NCBI GenBank assembly: GCA_943788245.1
Contig: CALSPN010000008.1
Coordinates: 1-64,000 of the forward strand
DNA: 64,000 nt
Direction: 5' to 3'
Source of the DNA: an uncultured Verrucomicrobiae bacterium
Lineage (GTDB): Bacteria > Verrucomicrobiota > Verrucomicrobiia > Limisphaerales > AAA164-E04
This document shows, in pieces, positions 27,412-38,200 of the stretch. The notes under the pieces were generated by a model. It ran no database searches. It was given only the letters and a program-made list of their open reading frames with translations, and was not told where the DNA came from. The position numbers were made by a program, and so were the translations under genes. Numbering within the stretch: the stretch's first letter is position 1; every line of letters starts with the position of its first letter.

Positions 27412-28687
27412 GACGCAATGCCTCCACAGGTTGCAGGCGTCCTGCGTTGAATGCCGGAAACACACCTGCCAATACACAGAAAATCAAACTCCCGCCACAG
27501 ATGATCCATAGATCCTTCGGGTCAACGATTGCAGGAAGTTCTTCGAAGCCATAGATGCTTGCTGGGAAAAGAGAAAACTCCATGGTTTGATTCATGAAAA
27601 TCAAAAATTCATTACGATATTCGATTGCAAAAAGTCCAAGTGCTAGGCCTATGGAAACTCCCAATAATCCTACGAAAACGCTCTGACTCATGAACACCCA
27701 GACAACTTGTCTGGATGAGGCTCCCAATGCCTTGAGCATACCTATTTCACGAGTCTTCTGAACGACAAACGTTATCATCGAACTAGTGATGCCGAAGGCG
27801 GCTACCAGCACGATAAAAAAGAGCAGGAATCGGATCATATTCTTCTCCACCACGAGTGCATTAAAAATATCTTTATTTCGGTCCAGCCAGGTGGAAACGA
27901 CAAAATCAGGGCCCAGTTGAGTGAGTAATGTTTTCCTCATTTCTGTTGCGGCTTCTGGGTCATCCAGCATCACATGAATGCCGTTGGCCTCATTGCCAAG
28001 GCTGAACAGGTCTTGGGCATTGAAAAGGGAGCACACCATGCCGTTGGCGTTGTATTCGTAGTAACCAATGTCAAAGATACCTTCAATGACATAATCATCG
28101 GCAAGCGGTGCTGTGGTCTGTTCAGCTGGATCCTTTTTAAGTACATCTCTTACCTCTCGTAGTAAGCTCATCGAATAGACCGCAACTGGATCCCCGATGC
28201 TCAGCGACAGTCTATTGGCAAGTGCCGAACCTATGAGCAGGCCATTGCCATCAATGCTCTCAAAATCACCAGCTACCACGCTTTTTTCAAGGTCGCTGAC
28301 TTGGTCGCTTGTCTCCGAATCAATGCCACGAAGAAAAGGTGCTGCAATCTGCGAGTAGCGTTCCCCACGCTGTGTTTCGATGACGATGGGACCTTCGATG
28401 AACGGCGATGCTCCTGTGACCTTGGGTTGATCACGAATAAATCTGGCTACCTGCTGATAATTTTGCATAGGCCCCCCCAGTTTTCGGACGATCAAATGAG
28501 ATTCAAAGCCGATGATCCGGTCTCTTAACTGCAAATCAAAACCGGTCATCACGCTAATGACCACAATCAATACCGCCACCCCTAGAACAACACCAATGAT
28601 CGAAATCAAGGTGATGATGGATACAAACGTCCTTCTTGGTCGCAGATATCTCAGTGCAAATAAAAGTTCGAAAGGCAGTCGAGTCAT
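27404..28687 (-). CDS. lolC: Lipoprotein-releasing ABC transporter permease (LolC/LolE type)
   Basis: The 427-residue inner-membrane protein has the MacB/LolC layout: one N-terminal membrane helix (SIITLISIIGVVLGVAVLIVV), a large periplasmic domain (about 50-275) and three C-terminal helices (FLLFFIVLVAAFGITSSM, VFVGLLGVSIGLALGLFAIE, LWIICGGSLIFCVLAGVFPA). The cytoplasmic coupling helix carries TREIGMLKALGASSRQV. Only one permease gene is present, so it may act as a homodimer instead of the LolCE heterodimer of enterobacteria. It partners with the overlapping lolD. Confidence 0.9.
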   Translation of the reverse strand: MTRLPFELLFALRYLRPRRTFVSIITLISIIGVVLGVAVLIVVISVMTGFDLQLRDRIIGFESHLIVRKLGGPMQNYQQVARFIRDQPKVTGASPFIEGPIVIETQRGERYSQIAAPFLRGIDSETSDQVSDLEKSVVAGDFESIDGNGLLIGSALANRLSLSIGDPVAVYSMSLLREVRDVLKKDPAEQTTAPLADDYVIEGIFDIGYYEYNANGMVCSLFNAQDLFSLGNEANGIHVMLDDPEAATEMRKTLLTQLGPDFVVSTWLDRNKDIFNALVVEKNMIRFLLFFIVLVAAFGITSSMITFVVQKTREIGMLKALGASSRQVVWVFMSQSVFVGLLGVSIGLALGLFAIEYRNEFLIFMNQTMEFSLFPASIYGFEELPAIVDPKDLWIICGGSLIFCVLAGVFPAFNAGRLQPVEALRHD

Positions 28688-28816
28688 GATCTTGAAAACG
28701 AAGCTAAACCGGACCTCTTCTCTAAAGCAAGTTATGTCTAAGTGGAGTCATCGAAATTCGCAGGATTGGGGGTAAATTTGATCGTCGAGCATGGATGTCC
28801 GGCTGTATTTGCGCCA

Positions 28817-29410
28817 TCAATCTGGTTTTCTGGATTCCTTCAAAACTTTGTGCGTTTCACCAAGTAGCCATCGCGTATCAATTGAGATTTGGAGTTGATT
28901 TGCAAAAAACATATTGATCAAAAAGAAAATTGCGGAAGTAACGATCAGATCAGCACTGAAAAACAATGAAACTAAAAGGGCAATAAGGCTCAGGTAACCA
29001 ATGTTTCGAAACAGAGATACCCACAATGAAGATTTAGGGTAAGGATTGAAATATTTTTGATTTGTATCAGCGCCCGCTATTTTTGCAGGCCCAGCGCTAT
29101 CCTTTACCCACACTTCGGTGACATCATTGGCACCTTCAGTAAACGAAGCACCGATTTTCTTGTCGTTCCCTAATTTGAGTGGTGTTGTGAAAGTGTGTTC
29201 TCCTCTTTGATATGTAACGGGCACCTCCAGATCCACCAAGCCTTGAATCAGGCCTTTGAGATGCTCAATCGATGTTATTTTGGTACCATCAAGCTCCAAT
29301 ATCTTGTCGCCAGGATATAGCCCGGCCATAAATGCCGGAGAGCCATTTTTGGTGTTTTGAACTGTTGGGGTTGTGTCCATTACATAAAGATTTCCAAGCC
29401 ACTTTTTCAA
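28817..29410 (-). CDS. PDZ-domain membrane protein
   Basis: Residues about 10-100 form a PDZ domain (NGSPAFMAGLYPGDKILELDGTKITSIEHLK), a peptide-binding module typical of periplasmic quality-control and site-2 protease systems. One or two hydrophobic helices follow (LFRNIGYLSLIALLVSLFF, then VTSAIFFLINMFFA). No HExxH or LDG protease motif is present, so it is not a complete RseP-type protease. The start may be the TTG at 29410, which has AAAGGA about 9 bases upstream, or the ATG at 29380. It is divergent from the ClpX-like gene by about 120 bases. Topology and function are unknown. Confidence 0.65.
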   Translation of the reverse strand: MKKWLGNLYVMDTTPTVQNTKNGSPAFMAGLYPGDKILELDGTKITSIEHLKGLIQGLVDLEVPVTYQRGEHTFTTPLKLGNDKKIGASFTEGANDVTEVWVKDSAGPAKIAGADTNQKYFNPYPKSSLWVSLFRNIGYLSLIALLVSLFFSADLIVTSAIFFLINMFFANQLQISIDTRWLLGETHKVLKESRKPD

Positions 29411-29532
29411 AGTGAGCTATCCTTTTTTTATTATTCTTCAACAAAAGGTGAACCGCAAGAAACGTTTTATGGCTTGGAATCAGCCTCTACACTGGGGTTG
29501 CAATTCCAGATCCATCCGTCAAGGTTTAGAAA

Positions 29533-31152
29533 ATGAAGAACGAGGACAAAAAGAAGGACATTCCAAGTCCAGAGGAATTTCAAAAACAACTTTCGGATTT
29601 TATGAAGCAGAACTTTTCCGGTATGGGGTTTTCTCCATTTGGAGGGGGCGCATCTGGTAACAAGGAATCAGCCTCTGGAAACGACGAAGAAACAAAGCAA
29701 AGTAGTATTGAGGATTTATTAAAGTTCGATTATCGCCCCAAGGGTGTAAAAGCTTATTTGGACCGTTTTGTCATTCAGCAGGATGAGGCCAAGAAAGTTT
29801 TAAGTGTGGCATTGTGTGATCACTACCATCATGTGCGTCTGGCTTTGGAGGGTAAAGAGGCGCCCAATTATGCCAAACAAAATATCATCCTCGTCGGGCC
29901 GACTGGTGTTGGCAAAACCTACCTGATCCGGAGTGTTGCTGATCTAATTGGTGTTCCGTTTGTGAAGGCCGATGCAACAAAGTTTTCAGAAACTGGTTAC
30001 GTTGGGTCGGATGTCGAAGATTTGATTCGTGAATTATACCGCCGCTCGGACAATGATCTAAAGCGGGCTCAGTTCGGTATCGTTTATCTGGATGAGGTGG
30101 ACAAGATCGCGATGTCCCAGAACTCAGCTGGTTCACGTGATGTCAGCGGTCGTGGAGTGCAAACCAACCTGCTCAAGCTCATGGAGGAGACAGACGTGTC
30201 CGTGCGCTCTCCCAATGATATGGCGAGTCAGATTCAGGCGATGATGGAATCACAAAAGGGGCAAAAGGCGGCATCCACCATCAACACCAAGCATGTCCTG
30301 TTCATCGTCAGTGGGGCCTTCGATGGTTTGGAGCCTATCATTCGTCGTCGAATGAGTGAGGCAACCATTGGTTTCGCCTCTTCCAGAAATGGCAATCAAA
30401 AAGAAGGTGAAATGCTTGAGCAGGTCCAGACCAAAGATTTTATCGAATTTGGATTTGAACCGGAATTCGTTGGACGTCTGCCCGTACGTGTGGTTTGTAA
30501 TCCTTTGGAAGTGGAAGATTTATTTCACATCCTCAAAACATCAGAAGGTAGCATCATCCGGCAATATGAACAGGATTTTGCTGCATACGGTATCGATATT
30601 CTTTTCAAGCCGGATGGCCTTCGTCGCATTGCTGAAATGGCGGTTGAAGAGAAAACGGGTGCCCGAGGATTGATGACTGTTTGTGAACGAGTTTTCAGGA
30701 ACTTTAAATATGAGCTGCCAAGTTCCGATGTAAAACGATTTGAAGTGACGCGTGAAGTGGTGGATTGTCCGGCTGAGCAACTCAAGAAGTTGTTAGCCGA
30801 GCAATCTCAAAAGGAACGGGAAGTCGCAGGCAAGATTCTGGATGAATTTGTGGCAAGATTTGAGGAATCACATGAAATTCAAATGGTTATCGAGGAAGCC
30901 GGGCGGCGTTGTCTTATTGATCATTCTCTTACCAAAGGCATCCCCATCCGCGATCTGTGGTTGGAGCGATTCAAGGATTATCAATTTGGACTCAAACTCA
31001 TCGAACAGAACACCGGCCAAAAGAAATTCATCATCGATGAAGCAGCTGCCAAAGATCCAGACAAGCGACTAAGTGATTGGGTGGTTGCAAGTTATCGCGA
31101 AAAGGAAACTCTAGCTGAGAATGTTGACCAGAAAAACCCTGAGACCGAATAG
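29533..31152 (+). CDS. ClpX-like AAA+ unfoldase lacking the zinc-binding domain
   Basis: The 539-residue protein has a ClpX-type AAA+ core: Walker A GPTGVGKT (122-129), pore loop GYVG (155-158), Walker B IVYLDEVD (183-190) and sensor region EFVGRLPVRV. The IGF tripeptide (279-281), which in ClpX docks onto ClpP, is kept. It lacks the N-terminal four-Cys zinc domain of ClpX. Instead there are about 65 residues rich in Lys, Glu, Gly and Phe, an insertion before sensor 1 (about 225-252), and about 100 extra C-terminal residues. It could be a second ClpP partner with its own substrates. A canonical clpX elsewhere in the genome cannot be excluded. Confidence 0.82.
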   Translation: MKNEDKKKDIPSPEEFQKQLSDFMKQNFSGMGFSPFGGGASGNKESASGNDEETKQSSIEDLLKFDYRPKGVKAYLDRFVIQQDEAKKVLSVALCDHYHHVRLALEGKEAPNYAKQNIILVGPTGVGKTYLIRSVADLIGVPFVKADATKFSETGYVGSDVEDLIRELYRRSDNDLKRAQFGIVYLDEVDKIAMSQNSAGSRDVSGRGVQTNLLKLMEETDVSVRSPNDMASQIQAMMESQKGQKAASTINTKHVLFIVSGAFDGLEPIIRRRMSEATIGFASSRNGNQKEGEMLEQVQTKDFIEFGFEPEFVGRLPVRVVCNPLEVEDLFHILKTSEGSIIRQYEQDFAAYGIDILFKPDGLRRIAEMAVEEKTGARGLMTVCERVFRNFKYELPSSDVKRFEVTREVVDCPAEQLKKLLAEQSQKEREVAGKILDEFVARFEESHEIQMVIEEAGRRCLIDHSLTKGIPIRDLWLERFKDYQFGLKLIEQNTGQKKFIIDEAAAKDPDKRLSDWVVASYREKETLAENVDQKNPETE

Positions 31153-31355
31153 ATTTGTATTCAATGCATATATTCTAGACACATGGGGCTGCTCCATTTT
31201 CTACAATTTGGCTTCTTGGTTATTCTAGAAAGAATCTTTTTCATCTCCCTCAAGTGGGGTTATGCCTTTACTCGTATGCAAGTGATCCATCTGTCGGAAG
31301 AGTGCGCTTTAGGTCATCATCGTTGACAAGAGTGTTACTCACTTTTTATCAACCC

Positions 31356-33455
31356 TCAAACAAGCGTCTCAAAATCTGAGATATTTTGTGACACGGTCCA
31401 TATTGCGAGGCACCCTTCAGCGCTTGCCGGGTCATTGAGAACGAGTGAGCCAGTTTCAATTCTCCTATGGCTATCGAGGCGAACTGGATATTTGTCGTTC
31501 AGATTTTGAGCCCATTCATTGAAAGAATGGAATGTTGATCGCTTTAAATCGGGTGTCGACAATAGTCGAAGATATCCAGGGCAGCCTGGTGCATTATGGC
31601 GGCTTAACTCCACTGCCAAACGCCCCATCGTAAACCTTGGATTGATTTCTATGATAGGCTTCAGCCTGATTTGACCATTCGGATCTGAATAAATGGCTGC
31701 GTCGATCCCCAATGGTCCCACAAACCCTGATTTTTCCACTGCTGGTTTGATGAATTTGATCAGATCCTGAAACATGCGGGTCATTCTGTCTGGTGATCCC
31801 TCGTGAGCAAAGCGAGCCAGCCTGGCTGAAAGTCCTCTGCTGAAGGTCGGAAGCCACAAGGTCCCTTTGTACTGACCCCGAGCATCGACCTTCAAGTGGG
31901 TCCAGTCCACAATCCGGATTCCACCGGGTTCTACCTCCAACTGCAAAGAAAAATCGCAGAGTCTATCAAGCCAGGGTTCAATGATGACCTTTCCCTCGCG
32001 TTCGATGACATTATTTATCCATGCTAATTGTCGGTCAGAAATCTCTGGCTCCCAAAGGCGCAGCATATTCCCACCCGCAGATCCGAAAACGGATTTCACC
32101 ACATGGCGGTGGAAATGCGCATGGCGGAGTACCTCAATTCGCTGGAGCACTTGATCTGTGGATGTAGCAACTTTACCAACGGTATCGGGTGAGCAATGCC
32201 AATCCTGCCAACCATGATGATCCAAGAATTGTTGGAGTTGACTGGCGCTCCAATCCTTCCCGAACAAAGGGAGAATGTTTTCTTCCCATACCTTTGCTTT
32301 TACTGGAGGGGAGGTCGTCAATTTGCCGATGAGTGGGGTGAAAAGGCTCCAAACATCACTGCTCCAGGCCCAAGGTTTGAAACTTCCCACCTTACGTTTG
32401 AGTAGTTCAGATGTTTTTTCAAGACGTCCCTGTTTGAGGGTTTCAAACTGTGGTAAATCAAAACCCGCTTTTTTTATCGAAACCAGATATTCCAATCGGG
32501 GTTCCTCATTCAGCAAGACCACATCATCCGCTCGACACAAGAAGGCGGGTAATATTTCCAGATCCTTTTTAAATCCGATCTGCCTTTTGTTTGGAGTGAA
32601 TCCGGGGCCAGTAGCCATGTATTGCTCGGCAAAGGGATTGAATGTGTAAATGCCCGGAGTTCGGCCTTTGGATTTGGAGTAAACGTAGAGTTTGTGAATA
32701 AACTCGGAATCCAACCCGACGCGTTTTCGCCCTTCCTGATTGAATGGTTCAGCCTTTGCCCGTCGAGGTGATAATGGAAATTCCAATTGTGCTTGATAAG
32801 CTTCCCAGTCGCTTAATTCCGGGTTTTTCCATTTTCTGAACCACTTCAATCCGTAACCGACGTGACCAATTTCATCACGGTAAATCCGCTCGAGGAGTTT
32901 TTTGGAATCCATGTCTCCAATTTTTCCAAATTGGCCTGCAAAGAATTTTGAAAAATCCAGATTCGCCTGTTCAAATGTGAGAGAGAGTCGACTGACATAA
33001 TCCATGGGAGTTCGCATGGGAGCGATCATTTTCCAGAAATATCCATTCACGTGATACTGTCCAAACTCGACACCTATATCTGAGAGGCGCTTGATGTATA
33101 TGCGTGTGTGTTCCTGCTCATCCTTTAATGTTTTCAATACCCCTCTTCGAAAAGCCTTGGGAGCCTCTGGGAATTTCAGGAGTACGAGTGCCATCAGTTC
33201 GGTTGCCAGCAACTCATGGTTTGTGAAATAATGAAGTATTCTCGCCCGTGTGGAATCCTTTTCCAGATGATGTAAGGCAGGGAATGCTGACTTGCCCTTG
33301 TTCTCGGTAAACTGAAGCTGAACATTACGGTGAGGTGCGTTCGGTGCTTCAATAGAAACGCCGGGATGGCTATCCGTGATTTTTGATGGACAGTCCAATT
33401 TTACCGAAAGTTCCGGACTGAATAGAATACGCTCGGCCAATTCTCGTAGTTCCAT
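31356..33455 (-). CDS. Fusion of DUF455 ferritin-like domain with an ATP-grasp-like domain
   Basis: The N-terminal part (about residues 1-270) is DUF455, a ferritin-like four-helix fold with candidate di-metal ligands in NHELLATELMAL, LKDEQEHTRIY and YRDEIGHVGYGL. The C-terminal part (about 285-690) looks like an ATP-grasp enzyme: it has VVKSVFGSAGGNMLR and, near the end, IIEINPRFTMGRLAVE, the metal-binding strand of that fold. The start is the ATG at 33455 (MELRELAERILF); a TTG at 33494 would overlap the TauE gene and is less likely. The product would link a metal oxygenase-like fold to an ATP-dependent ligation step. The substrate is unknown. Confidence 0.72.
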   Translation of the reverse strand: MELRELAERILFSPELSVKLDCPSKITDSHPGVSIEAPNAPHRNVQLQFTENKGKSAFPALHHLEKDSTRARILHYFTNHELLATELMALVLLKFPEAPKAFRRGVLKTLKDEQEHTRIYIKRLSDIGVEFGQYHVNGYFWKMIAPMRTPMDYVSRLSLTFEQANLDFSKFFAGQFGKIGDMDSKKLLERIYRDEIGHVGYGLKWFRKWKNPELSDWEAYQAQLEFPLSPRRAKAEPFNQEGRKRVGLDSEFIHKLYVYSKSKGRTPGIYTFNPFAEQYMATGPGFTPNKRQIGFKKDLEILPAFLCRADDVVLLNEEPRLEYLVSIKKAGFDLPQFETLKQGRLEKTSELLKRKVGSFKPWAWSSDVWSLFTPLIGKLTTSPPVKAKVWEENILPLFGKDWSASQLQQFLDHHGWQDWHCSPDTVGKVATSTDQVLQRIEVLRHAHFHRHVVKSVFGSAGGNMLRLWEPEISDRQLAWINNVIEREGKVIIEPWLDRLCDFSLQLEVEPGGIRIVDWTHLKVDARGQYKGTLWLPTFSRGLSARLARFAHEGSPDRMTRMFQDLIKFIKPAVEKSGFVGPLGIDAAIYSDPNGQIRLKPIIEINPRFTMGRLAVELSRHNAPGCPGYLRLLSTPDLKRSTFHSFNEWAQNLNDKYPVRLDSHRRIETGSLVLNDPASAEGCLAIWTVSQNISDFETLV

Positions 33456-33484
33456 GCTCGCTTGATGCAAACCGTCAGTGTTGT

Positions 33485-34264
33485 CTAGTACCAAATTAAC
33501 CTGACTCCTGCGATGCCCGAAAAAGCATACAGCAAAATTTCGAAGGCACCTTGTGGAATACGGTCAATTAATCGTTTGCCAAGGAATATACCTGCAAAAA
33601 TGCCCGGCAGCAACAAGACATCCATTTTCAAGGACCAGGTATTGATGATATCCAAATCCGTCATGAATGGCACTTTGATGATGTTAACCAGAAGGAAACA
33701 TCGGGCACCAATGCCCAGGAACTCGTTTTTGGGCATTTTATGAACCAGTGAGTAAATAGAGTAAACGGGGCCGGCCGCATTAGCCATCATGGTTGAAATA
33801 CCGATGGTCAATCCACTCCCCCATCTGAAAATTTCAGAATCAGGAAGCTTCTTCAAAAAATCCTGTCTGTAACTGCGTGCAAGCTGAAGGATCAGCATTA
33901 CAAGGATGATGAGGCCTATTGATTTTCTTGCTGTCGAATTGTCGATGCTTCCCAGGAAAAAGTAACCGCCGATGATACCAAGAAAACTTGGGATCAGGAT
34001 GGGCCACACTTGCTTCCACGTCGCATGACGCCGGAACATCGGATAAACAGTGATGTCACAAACAATGAGCAGTGGTAATATCAAGCCTACGGACTCTTTG
34101 GCACCAAATAATTCAGCCATCACTAAAACATTCACCAAGGCCAACCCCGGAAAACCCGTCTTTGAAAACCCGAGACTGAAAGCTCCCAATAAGGCCAGCG
34201 CCCATTGAACCCATGTGATATCTGACAACGCAATCAAGGCATGAAAGTCGCTCCCAACAGGCAT
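33485..34264 (-). CDS. TauE/SafE family permease (sulfite/sulfonate-type anion exporter)
   Basis: The 259-residue integral membrane protein has about eight predicted helices and the two half-repeats of the TauE/SafE (DUF81) family: ALLGAFSLGFSKTGFPGLALVNV in the first half, and NAAGPVYSIYSLVHKMPKNEFLG with LLPGIFAGIFLGKRLIDRIPQGAF in the second. Family members move sulfite, sulfoacetate or other organic anions, and the substrate here is unknown. It lies just upstream of the DUF455/ATP-grasp gene (29-base gap with the ATG start) and the two probably form an operon. Confidence 0.87.
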   Translation of the reverse strand: MPVGSDFHALIALSDITWVQWALALLGAFSLGFSKTGFPGLALVNVLVMAELFGAKESVGLILPLLIVCDITVYPMFRRHATWKQVWPILIPSFLGIIGGYFFLGSIDNSTARKSIGLIILVMLILQLARSYRQDFLKKLPDSEIFRWGSGLTIGISTMMANAAGPVYSIYSLVHKMPKNEFLGIGARCFLLVNIIKVPFMTDLDIINTWSLKMDVLLLPGIFAGIFLGKRLIDRIPQGAFEILLYAFSGIAGVRLIWY

Positions 34265-34371
34265 TCAATGCAAGCCATTTCGGCATGCATTCCTAACAGC
34301 TGTAAAAATTAGTCTTCCCTATTTTTGTTTTGCTTGATTAACAAATATGCGGTTAACTTGAAAATTCAAAC

Positions 34372-35261
34372 ATGATGAAATCAAATAAAAACTTACATCC
34401 AAGTTATCGGGCGCTGCTGAATTTTTATCTTTTTGGCGATGATAAGTTCTGCTGCTGCTGATCAACCTTCAGATAAAAGTAAGTATCACTTATTCCACCC
34501 GACACCCGATCACTTATTGAGAGACCTCTCAACCGATAGGCCTGATCTGACGGAATCTCCTTATACAGTGGATGCAGGCCATTTCCAGATTGAAACGGAC
34601 TTCGTGAATGCTTCCTTTGATCATGATAAGTCAGGGGGGAGGCGATGTGTATTCTCGCAGTGAAACCTATGGAGGAATCAATTTTAAGATTGGATTACTG
34701 AACCAAGTAGACTTGCAAAACCGTTTTCAATGTCCATGTGATCGATATGTCCAAGAATCGAATCACTGGAGCCAAAACGCGCGAGCAGGGTTTTGGTGAC
34801 ATCACAACCCGACTGAAGATCAATCTTTGGGGGAACGATCAAGGTCGAACCGCGCTGGGGGATCATGCCCTTTCTCAAGTATCCTCTATCTGCCTCAGGT
34901 GTACGGAATGGTAAAACCGAGGGTGGAATCATTCTTCCATTTTCCATGGATGCGGGGAAAGGCTGGGGACTGGGTGCTCAGACGGAAGTGGATTTCGTCA
35001 GCGACGGTGCCGGAGGTCATGATGCCGAATACTTCAACCACAGTGACCATCGGGCACGATATCATAGGAAATCTTGCTGGTTACACTGAATTTGCCGCAC
35101 TGTTGACACCTGAAAATTCAGTTGACTGGCAGGGGTTTTGGAACGTCGGTTTCACCTATGCCATCAATGCCAATACCCAATTGGACTGCGGTTGCAACTT
35201 TGGAGTGACTGATTCCGCGCCTGACTACAATCCATTTTTTGGTATGAGCTTCAGGTATTGA
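34372..35261 (+). pseudogene. Disrupted outer-membrane transporter-like gene (MetA-pathway phenol degradation family)
   Basis: Pieces of one 294-residue beta-barrel protein lie in shifting frames. Removing one base at each of five points restores it: T5 at 34422-34426, G6 at 34634-34639, A4 at 34717-34720, G5 at 34857-34861 and CC at 35038-35039. The repaired protein has a signal peptide (LNFIFLAMISSAAA), LSTDRPDLTESPYTVDAGHF, an even series of beta strands and a terminal aromatic pair (FRY) as in outer-membrane proteins. It resembles the Phenol_MetA_deg transporter-like family. Because every shift is +1, a sequence artefact is as likely as real decay, and the gene may be intact in the organism. 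Confidence 0.65.
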
Positions 35262-35262
35262 T

Positions 35263-38200
35263 TTACTTCAATTCTCTGAAACCTTGCATCACTCGTTCTC
35301 TCAGATCATCAAAGAAGGTATAAAATACTGGAACAACGAGCAGGGTCAGGATCGTGGCTGTTGTCATGCCGCCAATCAAAGTCAGACCAAAACTCTTGTA
35401 GCTCAGACCTAGCTCGGTTGGCTCACTGAATGTCAGCGGAATCATTCCAATGATGGTGGTCAGGGCTGTCATCAAGATCGGGCGAAACCGGCGATCTGCA
35501 GCCTTCAGTAGAGCTTCTGTCCGCTCAAGCCCTTGTTGTCTGAGCCTGTTGACGTAATCCACAAGGACGATCCCATTGTTCACGACGACACCAATGAGCA
35601 ATATCGTACCGACAAATCCCAGAACATCGAGATCCTTGCCGGTCAACCAATGGCTCCAAACCACGCCTATTCCAGCGAGTGGAATGGTCAGGATAATTGA
35701 AAGTGGAAGCACAAAGCTTTCGAATAGAAATCCCATCAGCAAGTAAATGAACAAGACAGAAACCATAGCTGCAAATTGAAGGTTTTTTAATGGTTTCATT
35801 GGTGGACATATCGTTTTGGCTGATTCCGAATGAAACGCCCTCGGGGTAAATCCATTTGATTTGTCAGTTCTTTTATGGCCGCGTGGGTCTCCTTCGCCAG
35901 CTCCGGAGCAAGGTCGACCGTGATGCTTCTGTTGATGCGCTTATTGCGCCGACTGATGCCATCAGATGACTCCAGCATTTTGACATCCGTCAGCGTTGAA
36001 AGTGGTACTGAATTCCCATCTCGAGTGGGAACCTGAAAATTCGAGAGATCGGTGAGACGTTCTCGGTCGTCTTCTTCAAACCGGATCCGAACAGGGATTT
36101 CCCGTCCTTCATAGTGAAAGCGCGGCAATGTTTGCCCTCTCAAAGCATAACCAACCATTCCTGCAACAAATTCGGGGTTCACGTTTGACGATTCAGTCCG
36201 ATTTCGATCCACGACAAGGGCCAGTTCATTGGCTGATCTTTCCTGTCCACTGCGTATACCTATCACACCTGGTAGCGCCTCCAGCACCGGTTCGAGATCA
36301 GTAGCAATCTTTTCCAACACACCGGCATCGTCACCTTCCAGATGGAGGACATGCACTGTTTGTCCCTTAGCCTCTTCATTCTGGCTTTCCTTACCGCTCC
36401 GCAATTTAACCCCGGCCATTTTGGGTAAGTCCTCTAGCACTGATTTAGCCATTTCAGTTGCTGTTAACTGATTGTCCTCTTCCATGTCCAACCAGCCTTC
36501 AATGTTTCCGCCGCGGCCAAAATGCATCATCATGAAACCGCTAAGTTTTAATTCTTCCTTTTTGGCTTTCATGATTTCTTCAGCCTCTTGAAAATATTCA
36601 GCGGTATCTTCGAATATGGCTTCTCTTGACATTTCGACGCCAATTTGAAAAGAGGCTCTATCTTCTTCCTGATTCGGCGAAAATTCAATTTCTCGAAAAA
36701 TAATGCCGTAAGATAATCCCATCACCAATGCCAGCAAAATCACCAGATCCATTCTTCTTCGAAGGAAAAAGGAAAGGCAGGCGTGGTAGATTCGCTGCCA
36801 TTTTTCCATGGAAACCTGGTATGTCTTCTCAAGGATCCGGTCAAACAAACGATGCACCTTGACCACGCGCGATCTGTTTGGACCATTTTTGCGTGACCTC
36901 AAGGTTAAAAATACACTGAGCGGTATGAATACAAGAGCAACAACAAGCGATGCACCGAGAGCAACCGAAATTGGGAGAGACAGTCGCATGAGAAAAAAAC
37001 TGAGCTTCACCTTCGACGAGTGAAACAGGAAGGAAAACGATGACGGTTGTCAATGTCGCCATGGTAATCGCAAGCGCTATTTCCTGAGCGCCGCGAATAC
37101 ATGCTTCACGCGGTGGCAGTCCGTCCTGTATGTGTCTGTATATATTCTCTGCGACAACAACAGAATTGTCTACCAAAAGCCCGACGCAGATCACCAATCC
37201 CAGAATGCTGAGCATGTTCAAGGTTTCTCCTGCGAAATACATGACGATCAGTGCCATCAAAAGACTGAAAGGAATAGAAAGACTCACAATCATGGTCAGC
37301 CGAAACCTCCGAAGGAAAAAGAATAAGACAAGTCCAGCCAGCAGGCCTCCGATTTCTCCACCTTCAATTAGACTGAAAATGGAAGAACTGACCATCCTCC
37401 CCTGATTAAAAAACAGCTCCATGTCCATCGTTTCGAAAAGTGGATTTGCACGCATTTCCTCCAGTAACGCGTCCAGCTTTTCCCCAACCTCCACCGCATT
37501 AGCTTCGCCCTCCTTGAATACAACAATAGCAGCTGCGGGCTTTGCGTTGACTCTTACACTGAAGTCTTTCTCAGGTTCCTCATACCTTATCCTGGCGACG
37601 TCCTTCAATTTGAGTTGATCGTTGATTGGACGGTTCCGGAAATCCTCCAAGCTTTGATAACTGGCCACAGATCGAACAAGAAATTTCTTGTCTGATTCAA
37701 AAACATGCCCGCCTGCCATGGTGAAGTTGTCTTGACCCAATTCCTGCGCCAGTTGGTAGATATTCAAGCCGAATGCGTCCGCTTTCTGTTTGTCGATTTC
37801 AATAATCACTTCCTTTTCAAGCAGGCCATTGAGTTCAACATTTGCTATACCATCGATTCGAGATATGGGCAGGATGATCTTTTTTTCAATCAGAGAATAG
37901 TAATCAGCCATGCTGGGATCTATCGCAACTCCCAGAATGGCGACCGGAATGCCGGATGGATCATGCTTTTGAATAAAATATCGCTCCACATCTTCAGGAA
38001 ACCTTGCACGGGCACGTTCCATGCGGTCCCGAACCTCTCGGTAAGCCACGGCTATATCCGTTTTAGATTTGAATTTCAAAAAAGCACTCGCACCACTTTG
38101 ACCTGATCTGGAATTGATACTTTCCAGATGCTTGACCGTAGACAACTCCTCCTCCATGGGTTTGGTGATCTTCTCCAGCGTTTCTGCCGCTGGAGCATCT

